A stretch of 64,000 bases of DNA, from positions 3,224,001 through 3,288,000 of the forward strand of contig NZ_CP053748.1 in the NCBI RefSeq assembly GCF_024400215.1, given 5' to 3'. The number at the start of each line of letters is the position of its first letter. Position 1 is the stretch's first letter. The position numbers were made by a program, and so were the translations under genes. This DNA is from Massilia sp. erpn. GTDB taxonomy: Bacteria > Pseudomonadota > Gammaproteobacteria > Burkholderiales > Burkholderiaceae_D. Positions 45,804-54,636 of the stretch are shown here, one piece after another. The notes under the pieces were generated by a model, which saw only the letters and a list, made by a program, of their open reading frames with translations, ran no database searches and was not told the origin of the DNA.

Positions 45804-47240
45804 TTACTTCAAACCGCCGCCGAGGGCGCGGTACAGGTCGACGGCGCTGGTGGCGCGCAGCAGGCGGGCCTGCACCAGCGACTGCTCGGCGCTGAACAGT
45901 TCGCGCTGGGCGTCCAGCACGTCGAGCGAGCTGGCGACGCCGTTTTCAAAGCGCAGCTGCAGCAGGCGCAGACGCTCGCTTTGCGCTTCCTGGATGGCGC
46001 GCTGCGCCGCCACCTGCTCGCCCAGATAGGTGCGCGCAGCCAGCGCGTCGGCGACTTCGCGGAAGGCGATCTGGATCGACTTCTCGTAGTCCGCCACGGC
46101 GATGTTCTTGCGCACTTCGCTGAGCTTGAGGTTGGCCTTGTTGCGGCCGGCGTCGAAAATCGGCAGGGTCAGCTGGGGCACGAAGGACCAGCTGCCGGTG
46201 CTGCTGTCGAACAGACCGGAGAAGCTCGGGCTGGCGCTGCCGATCGCCGCCGTCAGCGAGACGCGCGGGAAGAAGGCCGCGCGCGCCGCGCCGATATTCG
46301 CATTGGCCGCCTGCAGGCGCTGCTCGGCGGCGCGGATGTCGGGCCGGCGCGCCAGCAGGTCGGACGGCAGGCCGGCGGGCAAGGCGCTCATGGCGTCGAT
46401 CTGCGCGTCGCTGGCCATGGCGCCATCGGCGTTCACGCCCTGGCCCACCAGCAGGGTCAGGGCATTGGCGGCCTGGGCGCGCTGGCGCGCCAGCGCCAGG
46501 GCCGAGGCGCGCGCCGTTTCCATCAGCGTCTCGTTGGAGCGCAGGTCGAGACGCGAGGAGGCGCCCACGTCGACCCGCTGCTGCGTCAGGTCGAAGGTGC
46601 GCTTGCGCGCTTCATAGGTGCGCTGGGCCAGCGCGTACTGTTCGGCGAAGGCGCGTTCGGTGAAGTAGGCTTTCGCCACTTCGGCCACGATGCCGATCTG
46701 CGCCGACTGACGTGCTTCGTCGGTGGCCAGGTAGCTGGCCAGGGCGGCGTCGCTCAGGCTTTTCACGCGGCCGAAGAAGTCCAGCTCGAAAGCGGGAATC
46801 GCCAGGTTGGCGTCATAGCGCTGGTTGCGGGTGATCTGGCCGTTGCTGGATACCGAGGCCGGGGTCTTGCCGCGCGTTTCGGACAGGCCCACGTTCAGAT
46901 TGGGCAGACGGTCGGCCGACTGGATGTCGTAGGCGGCGCGCGCCTCTTCCATGCGCAGCACGGCCACACGCAGGTCGCGGTTGTTGTCCAGCGCGGCGGC
47001 GATCAGCTGCTGCAGGCGCGCATCGGCGAAGTATTCGCGCCAGCCGGTATCGACCGCGGTCTTGGCATCGGCTGCCGCTGCCGGCTGCGCTTGCGCGCCG
47101 CCGGCCGGCGGCACGGCCGGGAATTCGGCCGCCACCGGCGCGGCGGGGCGCTGGTAGGTCGGCGCCAGCGAGCAGGCCGACAGCAGGCCTGCAGCCAGCA
47201 TCAGGGCCAGCGCCGGTTTCAGGGGACTACGTTTCATCAT
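45804..47240 (-). CDS. RND efflux outer-membrane channel (NodT/OprM family)
   Basis: 478-residue lipoprotein forming the outer-membrane tunnel of the tripartite pump encoded upstream. It has a lipobox (LLSACSLAP, Cys23) after a signal peptide, and repeated OEP domains (TGWREYFADARLQQLIAAAL, NRDLRVAVLRMEEARAAYDI; ADYEKSIQIAFREVADALAA, RLRLLQLRFENGVASSLDVL). It overlaps the RND transporter gene by four bases. Third and last gene of the mfp-rnd-omf operon. Confidence 0.95.
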   Translation of the reverse strand: MMKRSPLKPALALMLAAGLLSACSLAPTYQRPAAPVAAEFPAVPPAGGAQAQPAAAADAKTAVDTGWREYFADARLQQLIAAALDNNRDLRVAVLRMEEARAAYDIQSADRLPNLNVGLSETRGKTPASVSSNGQITRNQRYDANLAIPAFELDFFGRVKSLSDAALASYLATDEARQSAQIGIVAEVAKAYFTERAFAEQYALAQRTYEARKRTFDLTQQRVDVGASSRLDLRSNETLMETARASALALARQRAQAANALTLLVGQGVNADGAMASDAQIDAMSALPAGLPSDLLARRPDIRAAEQRLQAANANIGAARAAFFPRVSLTAAIGSASPSFSGLFDSSTGSWSFVPQLTLPIFDAGRNKANLKLSEVRKNIAVADYEKSIQIAFREVADALAARTYLGEQVAAQRAIQEAQSERLRLLQLRFENGVASSLDVLDAQRELFSAEQSLVQARLLRATSAVDLYRALGGGLK

Positions 47241-50200
47241 GCTTTGTTCTCCGGCAGGTCCAGTTCATGCGCGGCCAGACGGCGCTGGCGTTCGCTTCCC
47301 TTGAATATCTTGCGCACCACGACGAAGAAGACCGGCACCAGGAACACCGCCAGCACCGTGGCCGTGATCATGCCGCCCATCACGCCGGTACCGATGGCGC
47401 GCTGGCTGGCCGAACCGGCGCCGGAGGCGATCACCAGCGGCAGCACGCCGAGGATGAAGGCGAGCGAAGTCATGATGATGGGGCGGAAGCGCAGATGCAC
47501 CGCTTCCAGCGTGGCTTCCACCAGGCCCATGCCTTGCGCCTGCAAGTCCTTGGCGAATTCGATGATCAGGATCGCGTTCTTGGCCGACAGGCCGATGATG
47601 GCGATCAGGCCGACCTTGAAGTAGACGTCGTTGGGCAGGTCGCGCAGGTGGGCGCCGAGCAGGGCGCCCAGCACGCCGAGCGGCACCACCAGCAGCACGG
47701 CCACCGGAATCGATTCGCTCTCATACAGCGCGGCCAGCACCAGGAAGACGGCCAGCAGCGACAGGGCGAACAGCGCCGGCGCCTGCGAGCCGGAGATGCG
47801 TTCTTCCAGCGACTGGCCGGTCCATTCGATGCCGAAGCCGGGCGGCAGCTGCTCGGCCAGGCGCAGCAGCTCTTCCATCGCCTCGCCGGTGCTGTGGCCA
47901 GGGGCTGCGTCGCCGGTCAGCTTCACGGCGGGATAGCCGTTGTAGCGCACCAGTTGTACCGCGCCGTTGATCCAGCGCGTGCTGGCGAAGGAGGAGAACG
48001 GCACCATGGTGCCGCTGCTGCTGCGCACCTGCAGGCGCAGCAGGTCTTCCGGCTGCAGGCGGCGCGTCTCGTCGGCCTGCACGATGACGCGCTGCTGGCG
48101 GCCGCTGTTGGTGAAGTCGTTGACATACGAGGAACCGAGCGCGCTCGACATGGTGCTGTTGATGTCGGCGAAGTTCACGCCCAGGGCGTTGGCTTTCTCG
48201 CGGTCGATATCGAGTTGCAGCTGCGGCGCGTCTTCCAGGCCTTCGGGGCGCAGGCCTTTCAGCACCGCGCTCTTGCCGGCCATGCCCAGCAGCTGGTTGC
48301 GCGCGGCGATCAGGGCGGCGTGGCCTTGCGAGCTGCGGTCCTGCAGGCGGGCCGTGATGCCGGTGGCGTTGCCCAGTTCGCGGATCGGCGGAGGGCTGAG
48401 CGGGAAGACGATGGCGTCGGCGATGCCGGACAGCGCGCCCAGCGCCTTGCCGGCGATGGCCGATGCCGACTGGTCCGGACCACGCTCGCTCCAGTCCTTG
48501 AGCGGCACGAACACCAGGCCGGCGTTCTGGCCATTGCCCGAGAAGCTGAAGCCGGCCACCGCGATGGTGCGCGCCACGCCGGGCTGGGCGCGGAAATATT
48601 CGTCGACCTTGGCCAGCACGGCTTCGGCGCGGCTGCGCGAAGCGCCTGGCGGCAGCTGGACGTTGGTCACGATATAGCCCTGGTCCTCGTTCGGCAGGAA
48701 GGAGGAGGGCAGGCGCGCGAACAGATAGCCGACGATGCCGAGAATGGCGAGGAAGACCAGCATGAAGCGGCCGGTGCGCGTCAGCATCTTGGCGACCATG
48801 CCCTGGTAGCCGGTGGCGGTGACGGCGAAGCGGCGGTTGAACCAGCCGAAGAAGCCGCGTTTTTCGACATGGTGGCCGGCCTGCACCGGTTTCAGCATGG
48901 TGGCGCACAGGGCTGGGGTCAGGGTCAGGGCCATCAGGGCCGAGAACACCATGGCCGAGACCATGGACAGCGAGAACTGGCGGTAGATCGCGCCCACCGC
49001 GCCGCCGAAGAAGGCCATCGGGATGAACACGGCGATCAGCACCAGGGTGATGCCGATGATGGCGCCGGTGATCTGCGACATGGCTTTGCGCGTCGCATCG
49101 CGCGGCGACAGGCCTTCCTCGCTCATGATGCGCTCCACGTTCTCCACCACCACGATGGCGTCGTCCACCAGGATGCCGATGGCCAGCACCATGCCGAACA
49201 TGGTCAGCACGTTGATCGAGAAGCCGAACACCTGCATGGCGGCGAAGGTGCCCATCAGGGCGACCGGCACCACGATGGTCGGAATCAGGGTGTAGCGGAA
49301 GTTCTGCAGGAACAGGTACATCACCAGGAACACCAGCAGCACCGCTTCGCACAGCGTCTTCACCACTTCCTCGATGGAGATCTTGACGAAGAGCGAGGTA
49401 TCGTAAGGCACGGTGTATTCCAGGCCGGGCGGGAAGTACTTGGACAGTTCTTCCATCTTGGCGCGCACCAGGTTGGCGGTGGCCAGGGCGTTGCCGGTCA
49501 GCGACTGCTGCACGGCGATGGCGACGAAGGGCTTGCCGCTCAGGCGGGCGCTGATGCCGTAGCTGGCGCCGCCAAGTTCGATGCGGGCCACGTCCGACAG
49601 GCGCACGGTGGCGCCGTTCGGATTGGCGCGCAGCACGATCTTGCCGAATTCCTCGATGGAGCTGAGCTGGCCCGTCACCACCACCGGCGCGTTATAGGTC
49701 TGCGAGGCGGGGTTCGGCAGGTCGCCGATGGTGCCCGATGCCACCTGCGCATTTTGCTGGCGGATGGCGGCCGTCACGTCCGCCATATTCAGCTTGTAGC
49801 CCACCAGCTTGTTGGGATCGACCCAGACGCGCATGGCGCGCTCGGTGCCGAAGAGCTGGGCCTGGCCGACGCCTGGCAGGCGCTTGATCTCGTTGACCAC
49901 ATTACGCGCCATATAGTCGCCGATGGCGGTCGGGTCCATCTTGCCATCGGTCGAAGTCAGGCCGACGAACATCAGGATGTTGGAGCGCGCCTTGTTCACC
50001 TGCACGCCCTGCTGGGTCACGGCCTGCGGCAGGCGCGACTCCACGCGCTTGATGCGGTTTTGCACGTCCACCGCGGCCAGGTCGGGATTGGTGCCGGGCT
50101 GGAAGGTCACGGTGATCGTCACCTGGCCATTGGCCTCGCTCTGCGACTCGACGTATTGCAGGCCGTCGGCCCCGTTCATCTCCTGTTCGATGACGCTGGT

Positions 50201-50383
50201 GACGGCATCGTCCAGCACCTGGGCGGTGGCGCCTGGATAAGTGGCGTTGATGACGATGGACGGCGGCGCGATGGTCGGATATTGCGCCACCGGCAGCATG
50301 GTGATGGCGAGCGCGCCGCCAAGCAGGATAAAGAGGGCGATCACCCAGGCGAATACCGGGCGATCGATAAAGAATTTTGCCAT
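47237..50383 (-). CDS. RND multidrug efflux transporter (AcrB/MexB type)
   Basis: 1048-residue inner-membrane proton/drug antiporter of the HAE1 class. The N-terminus MAKFFIDRPVFAWVIALFIL and PVAQYPTIAPPSI are canonical; FGFSINVLTMFGMVLAIGIL and VDDAIVVVENVERIMSE contain the Asp-Asp proton-relay pair; VGLIAIIGLSAKNAILIIEF has the partner Lys; LRFRPIIMTSLAFILGVLPL closes the domain. Length and motifs are complete, so it should be active. Substrate range cannot be read from sequence. No dedicated repressor gene is adjacent. Confidence 0.97.
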   Translation of the reverse strand: MAKFFIDRPVFAWVIALFILLGGALAITMLPVAQYPTIAPPSIVINATYPGATAQVLDDAVTSVIEQEMNGADGLQYVESQSEANGQVTITVTFQPGTNPDLAAVDVQNRIKRVESRLPQAVTQQGVQVNKARSNILMFVGLTSTDGKMDPTAIGDYMARNVVNEIKRLPGVGQAQLFGTERAMRVWVDPNKLVGYKLNMADVTAAIRQQNAQVASGTIGDLPNPASQTYNAPVVVTGQLSSIEEFGKIVLRANPNGATVRLSDVARIELGGASYGISARLSGKPFVAIAVQQSLTGNALATANLVRAKMEELSKYFPPGLEYTVPYDTSLFVKISIEEVVKTLCEAVLLVFLVMYLFLQNFRYTLIPTIVVPVALMGTFAAMQVFGFSINVLTMFGMVLAIGILVDDAIVVVENVERIMSEEGLSPRDATRKAMSQITGAIIGITLVLIAVFIPMAFFGGAVGAIYRQFSLSMVSAMVFSALMALTLTPALCATMLKPVQAGHHVEKRGFFGWFNRRFAVTATGYQGMVAKMLTRTGRFMLVFLAILGIVGYLFARLPSSFLPNEDQGYIVTNVQLPPGASRSRAEAVLAKVDEYFRAQPGVARTIAVAGFSFSGNGQNAGLVFVPLKDWSERGPDQSASAIAGKALGALSGIADAIVFPLSPPPIRELGNATGITARLQDRSSQGHAALIAARNQLLGMAGKSAVLKGLRPEGLEDAPQLQLDIDREKANALGVNFADINSTMSSALGSSYVNDFTNSGRQQRVIVQADETRRLQPEDLLRLQVRSSSGTMVPFSSFASTRWINGAVQLVRYNGYPAVKLTGDAAPGHSTGEAMEELLRLAEQLPPGFGIEWTGQSLEERISGSQAPALFALSLLAVFLVLAALYESESIPVAVLLVVPLGVLGALLGAHLRDLPNDVYFKVGLIAIIGLSAKNAILIIEFAKDLQAQGMGLVEATLEAVHLRFRPIIMTSLAFILGVLPLVIASGAGSASQRAIGTGVMGGMITATVLAVFLVPVFFVVVRKIFKGSERQRRLAAHELDLPENKA

Positions 50384-50392
50384 TGCGTCCCC

Positions 50393-51613
50393 TTACTTGG
50401 CGCTTGCCGCAGGAGCGGAAGCGGCGGCGCCGTTAGCCGGTGCTGCCGCTGGCGCGCCGCCTTTGGCAGCGGCTGGACCTTGCCATGGCACCGGATTGAC
50501 CTTGCCGCCCGGCTTGGCCTTCTGGAAGCCTTCCACGATGATGCGTTCACCGCCTTTCAGGCCGGAGTTGATGATCCAGCGGTTGTCCTGCGAGGCGTCG
50601 GCCTTCACCGGCTGCGCCGTCACCTTGTTGTCGGCGCCCACGATCATGACGGTCGCGCCTTCCGCGCCGCGCACCACGGCCTGCTGCGGCACGGTGATGG
50701 CGGCCTCGTTCACGCCCTGTTCCAGGTGGGCGCGCACATACATGCCGGGCAGCAGATTGCGGTTCGGATTCGGGAATTCGGCGCGCATCGAGACGGAACC
50801 GGAGCTTTCATCCACCGCCACGTCGGAGAACAGCAGTTTGCCGACAGCCGGGTATTCGCGGCCATCCTCGGTCACGAGGGTCACGCGCGCCTGGTCCTTG
50901 CCGGCGCTTTTCAGCTTACCGTCAGCCAGCGCCTGTTTCAGGCGCAGCAGCTCGGTGGAGGACTGGGTCACGGTCACATAGATCGGATCGAGCTGCTGCA
51001 CCACGGCCAGCGGCGTCGCTTCGCCCTGGCCCACCAGCGCGCCTTCGGTGACGAGCGCGCGGCCGACGCGGCCGGAGATCGGCGCGGTCACGGTGGTATA
51101 GCCCAGGTTCAGGCTGGCGGTCTGGCGTGTGGCGCGGGCCGTCGCCAGATCGGCGCTGGCCTGCTTCTGCGCGGTCAGCGCATCGTCGTATTCCTGCTGG
51201 CTGACGGCTTGCGCGGCCAGCAGCGGCTTATAGCGTTTCACTTTCAGCTCGGCCTGGGCCAGGTTGGCCTCGGCCTTGGCCACGGTGGCGCCGGCGCTGT
51301 CGAAGGTGGCCTGGGTCTGGGCCGGGTCGATGCGGAACAGGGTTTCGCCGGCCTTCACATCGCCGCCTTCCTTGAAGACGCGCTGCAGCACGATGCCGGG
51401 GGTACGCGCGCGTACTTGCGCGATGCGCGACGCCTCCACGCGTCCTGGCAGCTCGTCGCTGATGGCGACGCTGGCGGCGGCTACGGTGACGACCGAAACG
51501 GTGGGAGGAGGTGGCGGCGCGTTACTGGCGTTTTTTTTGTCGCCGCAAGCTGCCAGCAGGGTGAGGGAAACAATGGCGGCAGCCAGGGGCGTGTAACGAG
51601 GGACAGATCTCAT
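50393..51613 (-). CDS. RND efflux periplasmic adaptor (membrane-fusion) lipoprotein
   Basis: 406-residue adaptor linking the RND pump to its outer-membrane channel. The lipobox LTLLAACG gives Cys23 from the ATG chosen here; the 49 codons upstream in frame lack a signal sequence and were rejected. Typical pieces are ELPGRVEASRIAQVRARTPG, the GGDVKAGETLFRIDP lipoyl half, an alpha-hairpin, YTTVTAPISGRVGRALVTEG and the beta-barrel VRAHLEQG. The C-terminal 40 residues are Ala/Pro-rich. First gene of the operon. Confidence 0.95.
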   Translation of the reverse strand: MRSVPRYTPLAAAIVSLTLLAACGDKKNASNAPPPPPTVSVVTVAAASVAISDELPGRVEASRIAQVRARTPGIVLQRVFKEGGDVKAGETLFRIDPAQTQATFDSAGATVAKAEANLAQAELKVKRYKPLLAAQAVSQQEYDDALTAQKQASADLATARATRQTASLNLGYTTVTAPISGRVGRALVTEGALVGQGEATPLAVVQQLDPIYVTVTQSSTELLRLKQALADGKLKSAGKDQARVTLVTEDGREYPAVGKLLFSDVAVDESSGSVSMRAEFPNPNRNLLPGMYVRAHLEQGVNEAAITVPQQAVVRGAEGATVMIVGADNKVTAQPVKADASQDNRWIINSGLKGGERIIVEGFQKAKPGGKVNPVPWQGPAAAKGGAPAAAPANGAAASAPAASAK

Positions 51614-51809
51614 GGATGTCTCGTGAGGTGAAGTTAAACAAATAATGCTTCCCTTGACTTGAAGCAAGGAAGGTGCGGAACATTGTATAACAGTGTCAAA
51701 TGTAACGTTTTGTACATGCCGGTGGGAAAATTTCCCGCAAAAAGGTGGGCGGGGCGGCAAAGGGGGAGAGTGGCGATGCGGGGGCTTGGCTATGGATGCC
51801 GGTCAATTA
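51614..51809. promoter_or_regulatory. Upstream region of the efflux operon
   Basis: 196 bp between the adaptor start and the stop of the small secreted protein gene. The stretch 51685-51715 is AT-rich and contains the interrupted palindrome ACATT...AATGT with an internal TTGACA on the minus strand, suggestive of a promoter/operator, but no -10 at good spacing could be assigned. No gene seen. Confidence 0.35.
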
Positions 51810-52193
51810 CTAAGGAGTTTTGCGCCGTACCTCTTGGTTCTCCCAGCCGCAGGAGGCACCATGGTAGGCCGCGCAATTTTTGCCTTCAACGACCTTGCCC
51901 TTGGCCCATTTCTGGTCAAAGGATATTTGCAGCACGCATTGCTCCCCACCTTCGGCTTTTACGTAAGGCTTAAGCAAAAGCGTCCTTCCATGAATTTTCC
52001 CAACTCCGGCAATACGGCCTAAGCAAGCCCCTTCAGTGATAGTTGCCGACGCGGCTACAATGCCTTGTTCTGGGTCCAGCAAGAGCGTTTTAAGGTGCGT
52101 GGATTTGGAAGAAAATTCTCCTTCTGCCTGCATGAATTGCGCATGCGAGTTGAGAGAAATAAGCAATAAGGCGGGTATAAAATTTTTCATCAT
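51810..52193 (-). CDS. Small secreted protein, possible immunity protein
   Basis: 127-residue protein with a signal peptide (MMKNFIPALLLISLNSHA, probable cleavage before Gln) and a small mature domain holding four Cys (ACLG, QCVL, NCAAYHGASCGW). No family was recognised. Its ATG is three bases after the stop of the PAAR protein C-terminal fragment (TAA-CCC-ATG), so the two are translationally coupled. A periplasmic immunity protein for the PAAR-linked effector domain is a reasonable guess from context only. GC content is lower than in neighbours. Confidence 0.6.
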   Translation of the reverse strand: MMKNFIPALLLISLNSHAQFMQAEGEFSSKSTHLKTLLLDPEQGIVAASATITEGACLGRIAGVGKIHGRTLLLKPYVKAEGGEQCVLQISFDQKWAKGKVVEGKNCAAYHGASCGWENQEVRRKTP

Positions 52194-52196
52194 GGG

Positions 52197-52415
52197 TTAT
52201 TTCGCCTGCGATAAATTTCTAGCCTCGTCAGCATATTGCTGCCCCCCAGCCATTGCGGCGGACATTCTCTCGTAGGCGTCCTGCAGTGTCAGCGAACCGT
52301 TCCCGTATAAGGAGGGATTGCCTTTGATTACTTCTTTGCTTAATACGTCCGCCACCGATGTGTTGTGGTCTTTCGCCAATGCTCGAAGGAAGCGCTGGCC
52401 ATCGCATTTAATCGT
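52197..52415 (-). pseudogene. C-terminal part of PAAR protein in a shifted frame
   Basis: 72 codons in a different frame directly continue the PAAR gene: reading from the AAA run at 52415-52417 gives TIKCDGQRFLRALAKDHNTS and then ADVLSKEVIKGNPSLYGNGS..., ending LSQAK. One extra A at this site would give a single protein of about 201 residues. So this is either a true one-base deletion that inactivated the gene, a sequencing error in an A run, or a frameshift site. A TTG could start a 60-residue product on its own, but it lacks a good ribosome site. Function of this domain unknown. Confidence 0.65.
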
Positions 52416-52801
52416 TTGTGCGGAACGTAGACCAAGGCAATGTTTGCGGTGGCGGGAGGCTTCACTGACGTAGCAATAGCCGTATGCTTGTCGGACCTTT
52501 CTGCCTTACTGTGTGCGGTAGCGCTCGCGCCGGGTTGATTATCAACCGTCATTTGGTGCTGAGTCGCAATCAGGATGGCGCCGCAACCGGTCTTCATTCC
52601 CTCAACGGCCGTGCCCAGGCCGCCGAAAGTATGAAAGTCCAGTCCTTCGCTGATCGGGAACTTGCCCTTGCACAAAGGACAGTAAGTTAAGTGTCCACGC
52701 AGTGCGATGAGGCGGCCATCGATGGTCGCATCCGGACTGCCTTCCAAAACTTGGCCGCCGTGTGAGGTCGGGTCGCCTTGGCAAATGATAGCGCGCGCCA
52801 T
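52340..52801 (-). CDS. PAAR-domain protein (probably truncated by frameshift)
   Basis: 153-residue product with an N-terminal PAAR domain (MARAIICQGDPTSHGGQVLE, IDGRLIALRGHLTYCPLCKG, AVEGMKTGCGAILIATQHQM), the sharp tip of type VI secretion spikes. From about residue 130 the reading frame departs from what looks like the original C-terminus (see the fragment at 52197-52415). PAAR proteins with C-terminal extensions are often effectors, and a small secreted protein gene follows, as an immunity gene would. No other type VI genes are in the window. Confidence 0.82.
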   Translation of the reverse strand: MARAIICQGDPTSHGGQVLEGSPDATIDGRLIALRGHLTYCPLCKGKFPISEGLDFHTFGGLGTAVEGMKTGCGAILIATQHQMTVDNQPGASATAHSKAERSDKHTAIATSVKPPATANIALVYVPHKRLNAMASASFEHWRKTTTHRWRTY

Positions 52802-52879
52802 GGTCGTCTCCTTTTGCGTTCAGGAAACTTCACTCTAGTCGGTGTCCAAAGGCAGGCATTGATACGCGGCAAACAAAAA

Positions 52880-52935
52880 CAGCCGAGCCCGTGTCCGATT
52901 GGGGTCTGACCCCAAGGTGGACACGGGCTCGGCTG
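52880..52935. repeat. Nested palindrome between tal and the PAAR gene
   Basis: Perfect 17-nt arms (52880-52896 CAGCCGAGCCCGTGTCC and 52919-52935) enclose a second hairpin, TTGGGG-TCTGA-CCCCAA (52899-52915 approximately). It lies 22 bp past the transaldolase stop and may act as its terminator. In its nested layout and its TCTGAC/GTGTCC words it resembles the fliE/ycgR element at 5540-5647, suggesting a dispersed palindromic family. Confidence 0.7.
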
Positions 52936-52957
52936 TGGTGCCGCGGCTAAGCCAGGC

Positions 52958-53893
52958 TTAGCGCAGGGCGGTGATCATTTGTTTGAGCTTGCCGGAGTCG
53001 GCGCAGAAGGCGCGGATGCCTTCGGCCAGCTTTTCGGTGGCCATGGCGTCTTCGTTGAGCATGAAGCGGAAGGTCTTTTCGTCGACGCTGAGCTTGATGA
53101 TGCCGGCCGCCGGCAGGTTGTCGGCGCTGAGCTTGCGCTCGACCGGGGCGCTGTCGTCGGCCAGCTTTTGCAGCAGGTCGGGGCTAATGGTCAGCAAGTC
53201 GCAGCCGGCCAGTTCCAGGATCTGGCTGGTGTTGCGGAAGCTGGCGCCCATCACTTCGGTCTTGTAGCCGAATTTGCGGTAGTAGTTGTAGATGCGCTTG
53301 ACCGATTGCACGCCCGGGTCTTCGGCGCCCTGGTAGTCGATGGCGGTGGATTTCTTGTACCAGTCGTAGATGCGGCCGACGAAGGGCGAAATCAGCTGGG
53401 CGCCCGCTTCGGCGCAGGCAATGGCCTGGGCCAGCGAGAACAGCAGCGTCATATTGCAGCGGATGCCTTCTTTTTCCAGCACTTCGGCGGCGCGGATGCC
53501 TTCCCAGGTGGAGGCGATCTTGATCAGCACGCGTTCGCGCGGGATGCCGGCCTGTTCGTACAGGGCGATCAGCTCGCGGCCCTTGGCGATATTGCCTTCG
53601 ACGTCGAAGGACAGGCGGGCGTCGATTTCGGTCGAGACGCGGCCCGGAATCACCTCAAGGATTTCCTTGCCGAATGCAATCAGCAGGCGGTCGATGATGT
53701 CGCCGGTGGAAGCGTTCGGGTTGTCGCGCACGGCTTTTTGCAGCAGCGGCTTGTATTCGTCCTTCTGCACCGCTTTCAGGATCAGCGAGGGGTTGGTGGT
53801 GGCGTCGCGTGGGGTGTAAGCCTTGATCGACTGGAAATCGCCGGTGTCGGCAACGACGGTGGTGAATTGTTTGAGCTGTTCGAGTTGGTTCAT
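52958..53893 (-). CDS. tal: Transaldolase
   Basis: Pentose-phosphate enzyme transferring a dihydroxyacetone unit between sedoheptulose-7-phosphate and glyceraldehyde-3-phosphate. The 311 residues are of the TalB class: the N-terminal [20 protein letters not shown] with [10 protein letters not shown], and the Schiff-base Lys in [17 protein letters not shown] (Lys125), then [11 protein letters not shown] and [14 protein letters not shown]. It is a single gene with its own palindromic terminator. Confidence 0.97.
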   Translation of the reverse strand: MNQLEQLKQFTTVVADTGDFQSIKAYTPRDATTNPSLILKAVQKDEYKPLLQKAVRDNPNASTGDIIDRLLIAFGKEILEVIPGRVSTEIDARLSFDVEGNIAKGRELIALYEQAGIPRERVLIKIASTWEGIRAAEVLEKEGIRCNMTLLFSLAQAIACAEAGAQLISPFVGRIYDWYKKSTAIDYQGAEDPGVQSVKRIYNYYRKFGYKTEVMGASFRNTSQILELAGCDLLTISPDLLQKLADDSAPVERKLSADNLPAAGIIKLSVDEKTFRFMLNEDAMATEKLAEGIRAFCADSGKLKQMITALR

Positions 53894-54052
53894 GGCTGCG
53901 GCAAGGTTGAGGGGTCAAAGGCGGAAAGACTTATTGTACCCAATTGCCGGCCACGGCCGGTATTGCCTGCATCTGCGGTGTGGTGACTTTGTGTGAACAT
54001 TTTCGCGCCAAGCCAGTCTAAATTGAGCCTATCTGGTCTGCAAGGGGCACCC

Positions 54053-54616
54053 ATGTCTTTCACAGGACTGTATGGCAAGGAGCTGGAGGGCTTGCACGAA
54101 GCCTTGCGCAGCTTCGGCCACCACCGTTTTCCCGCCCTGCGCGAGGAGGTGGACGACCTGGCGGCGCAGACGTTGTCCGACGTCTGGAGCTATCTGGGCG
54201 GTCTGCAGGGCGCCACGCCGCTGGCCCGGGACGAGGTGCGCAAGCTGGCGTTCACGGTGTTCCGGCGCCGCGCCGCCGATCTGTTCCGGCGCCGCGCCCA
54301 GCAGCCACTGCTGAGCATGGAGGAGGTGCCCGATGCCGTGCAGACGGTGGCCGAGGAGGGCCCCGGCAAGGAGCGCGCGCTGTTGTACCGGCGCATGCTG
54401 CGCATCTGCCTGGCCGAGATGGCTGGCGTGAACGAGGAAGACCGCTTGCTGCTGGCCCGCGTGGCCGATCTGGACTCCGCGTATGTGGCGGCCGACCACG
54501 AAGCGTTGGCGCCGCGCGAACGCCAGCGGTTGCGGCGGCTGCGGTTGCGCCTGGCAGAAGCGATCCGGCGAGAAATGGGCGAGGACGCGCGGCAACTGCT
54601 GCGCGAGGATTTCTAA
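54053..54616 (+). CDS. Putative RNA polymerase sigma factor (ECF-like)
   Basis: 187-residue basic protein. TLSDVWSYLGG...EVRKLAFTVFRRRAADLFRRRA resembles sigma region 2, and ALAPRERQRLRRLRLRLAEA in a helical C-terminal half may be a degenerate region 4. Similarity is remote and no anti-sigma gene is adjacent, so another Arg-rich DNA-binding protein is possible. AAGGGG precedes the ATG; an upstream in-frame ATG would add 20 residues. The metallophosphoesterase gene follows after 20 bp in the same direction. Confidence 0.55.
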   Translation: MSFTGLYGKELEGLHEALRSFGHHRFPALREEVDDLAAQTLSDVWSYLGGLQGATPLARDEVRKLAFTVFRRRAADLFRRRAQQPLLSMEEVPDAVQTVAEEGPGKERALLYRRMLRICLAEMAGVNEEDRLLLARVADLDSAYVAADHEALAPRERQRLRRLRLRLAEAIRREMGEDARQLLREDF

Positions 54617-54636
54617 AAAAGGCGGAGGAGAACGGC

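Noticed and set aside
47267..51631. 1454-codon plus-strand open frame opposite the RND efflux operon
   Set aside because: It spans three conserved genes on the other strand and is His/Gln/Gly-rich with no domain, the usual result of reading GC-rich genes backwards.
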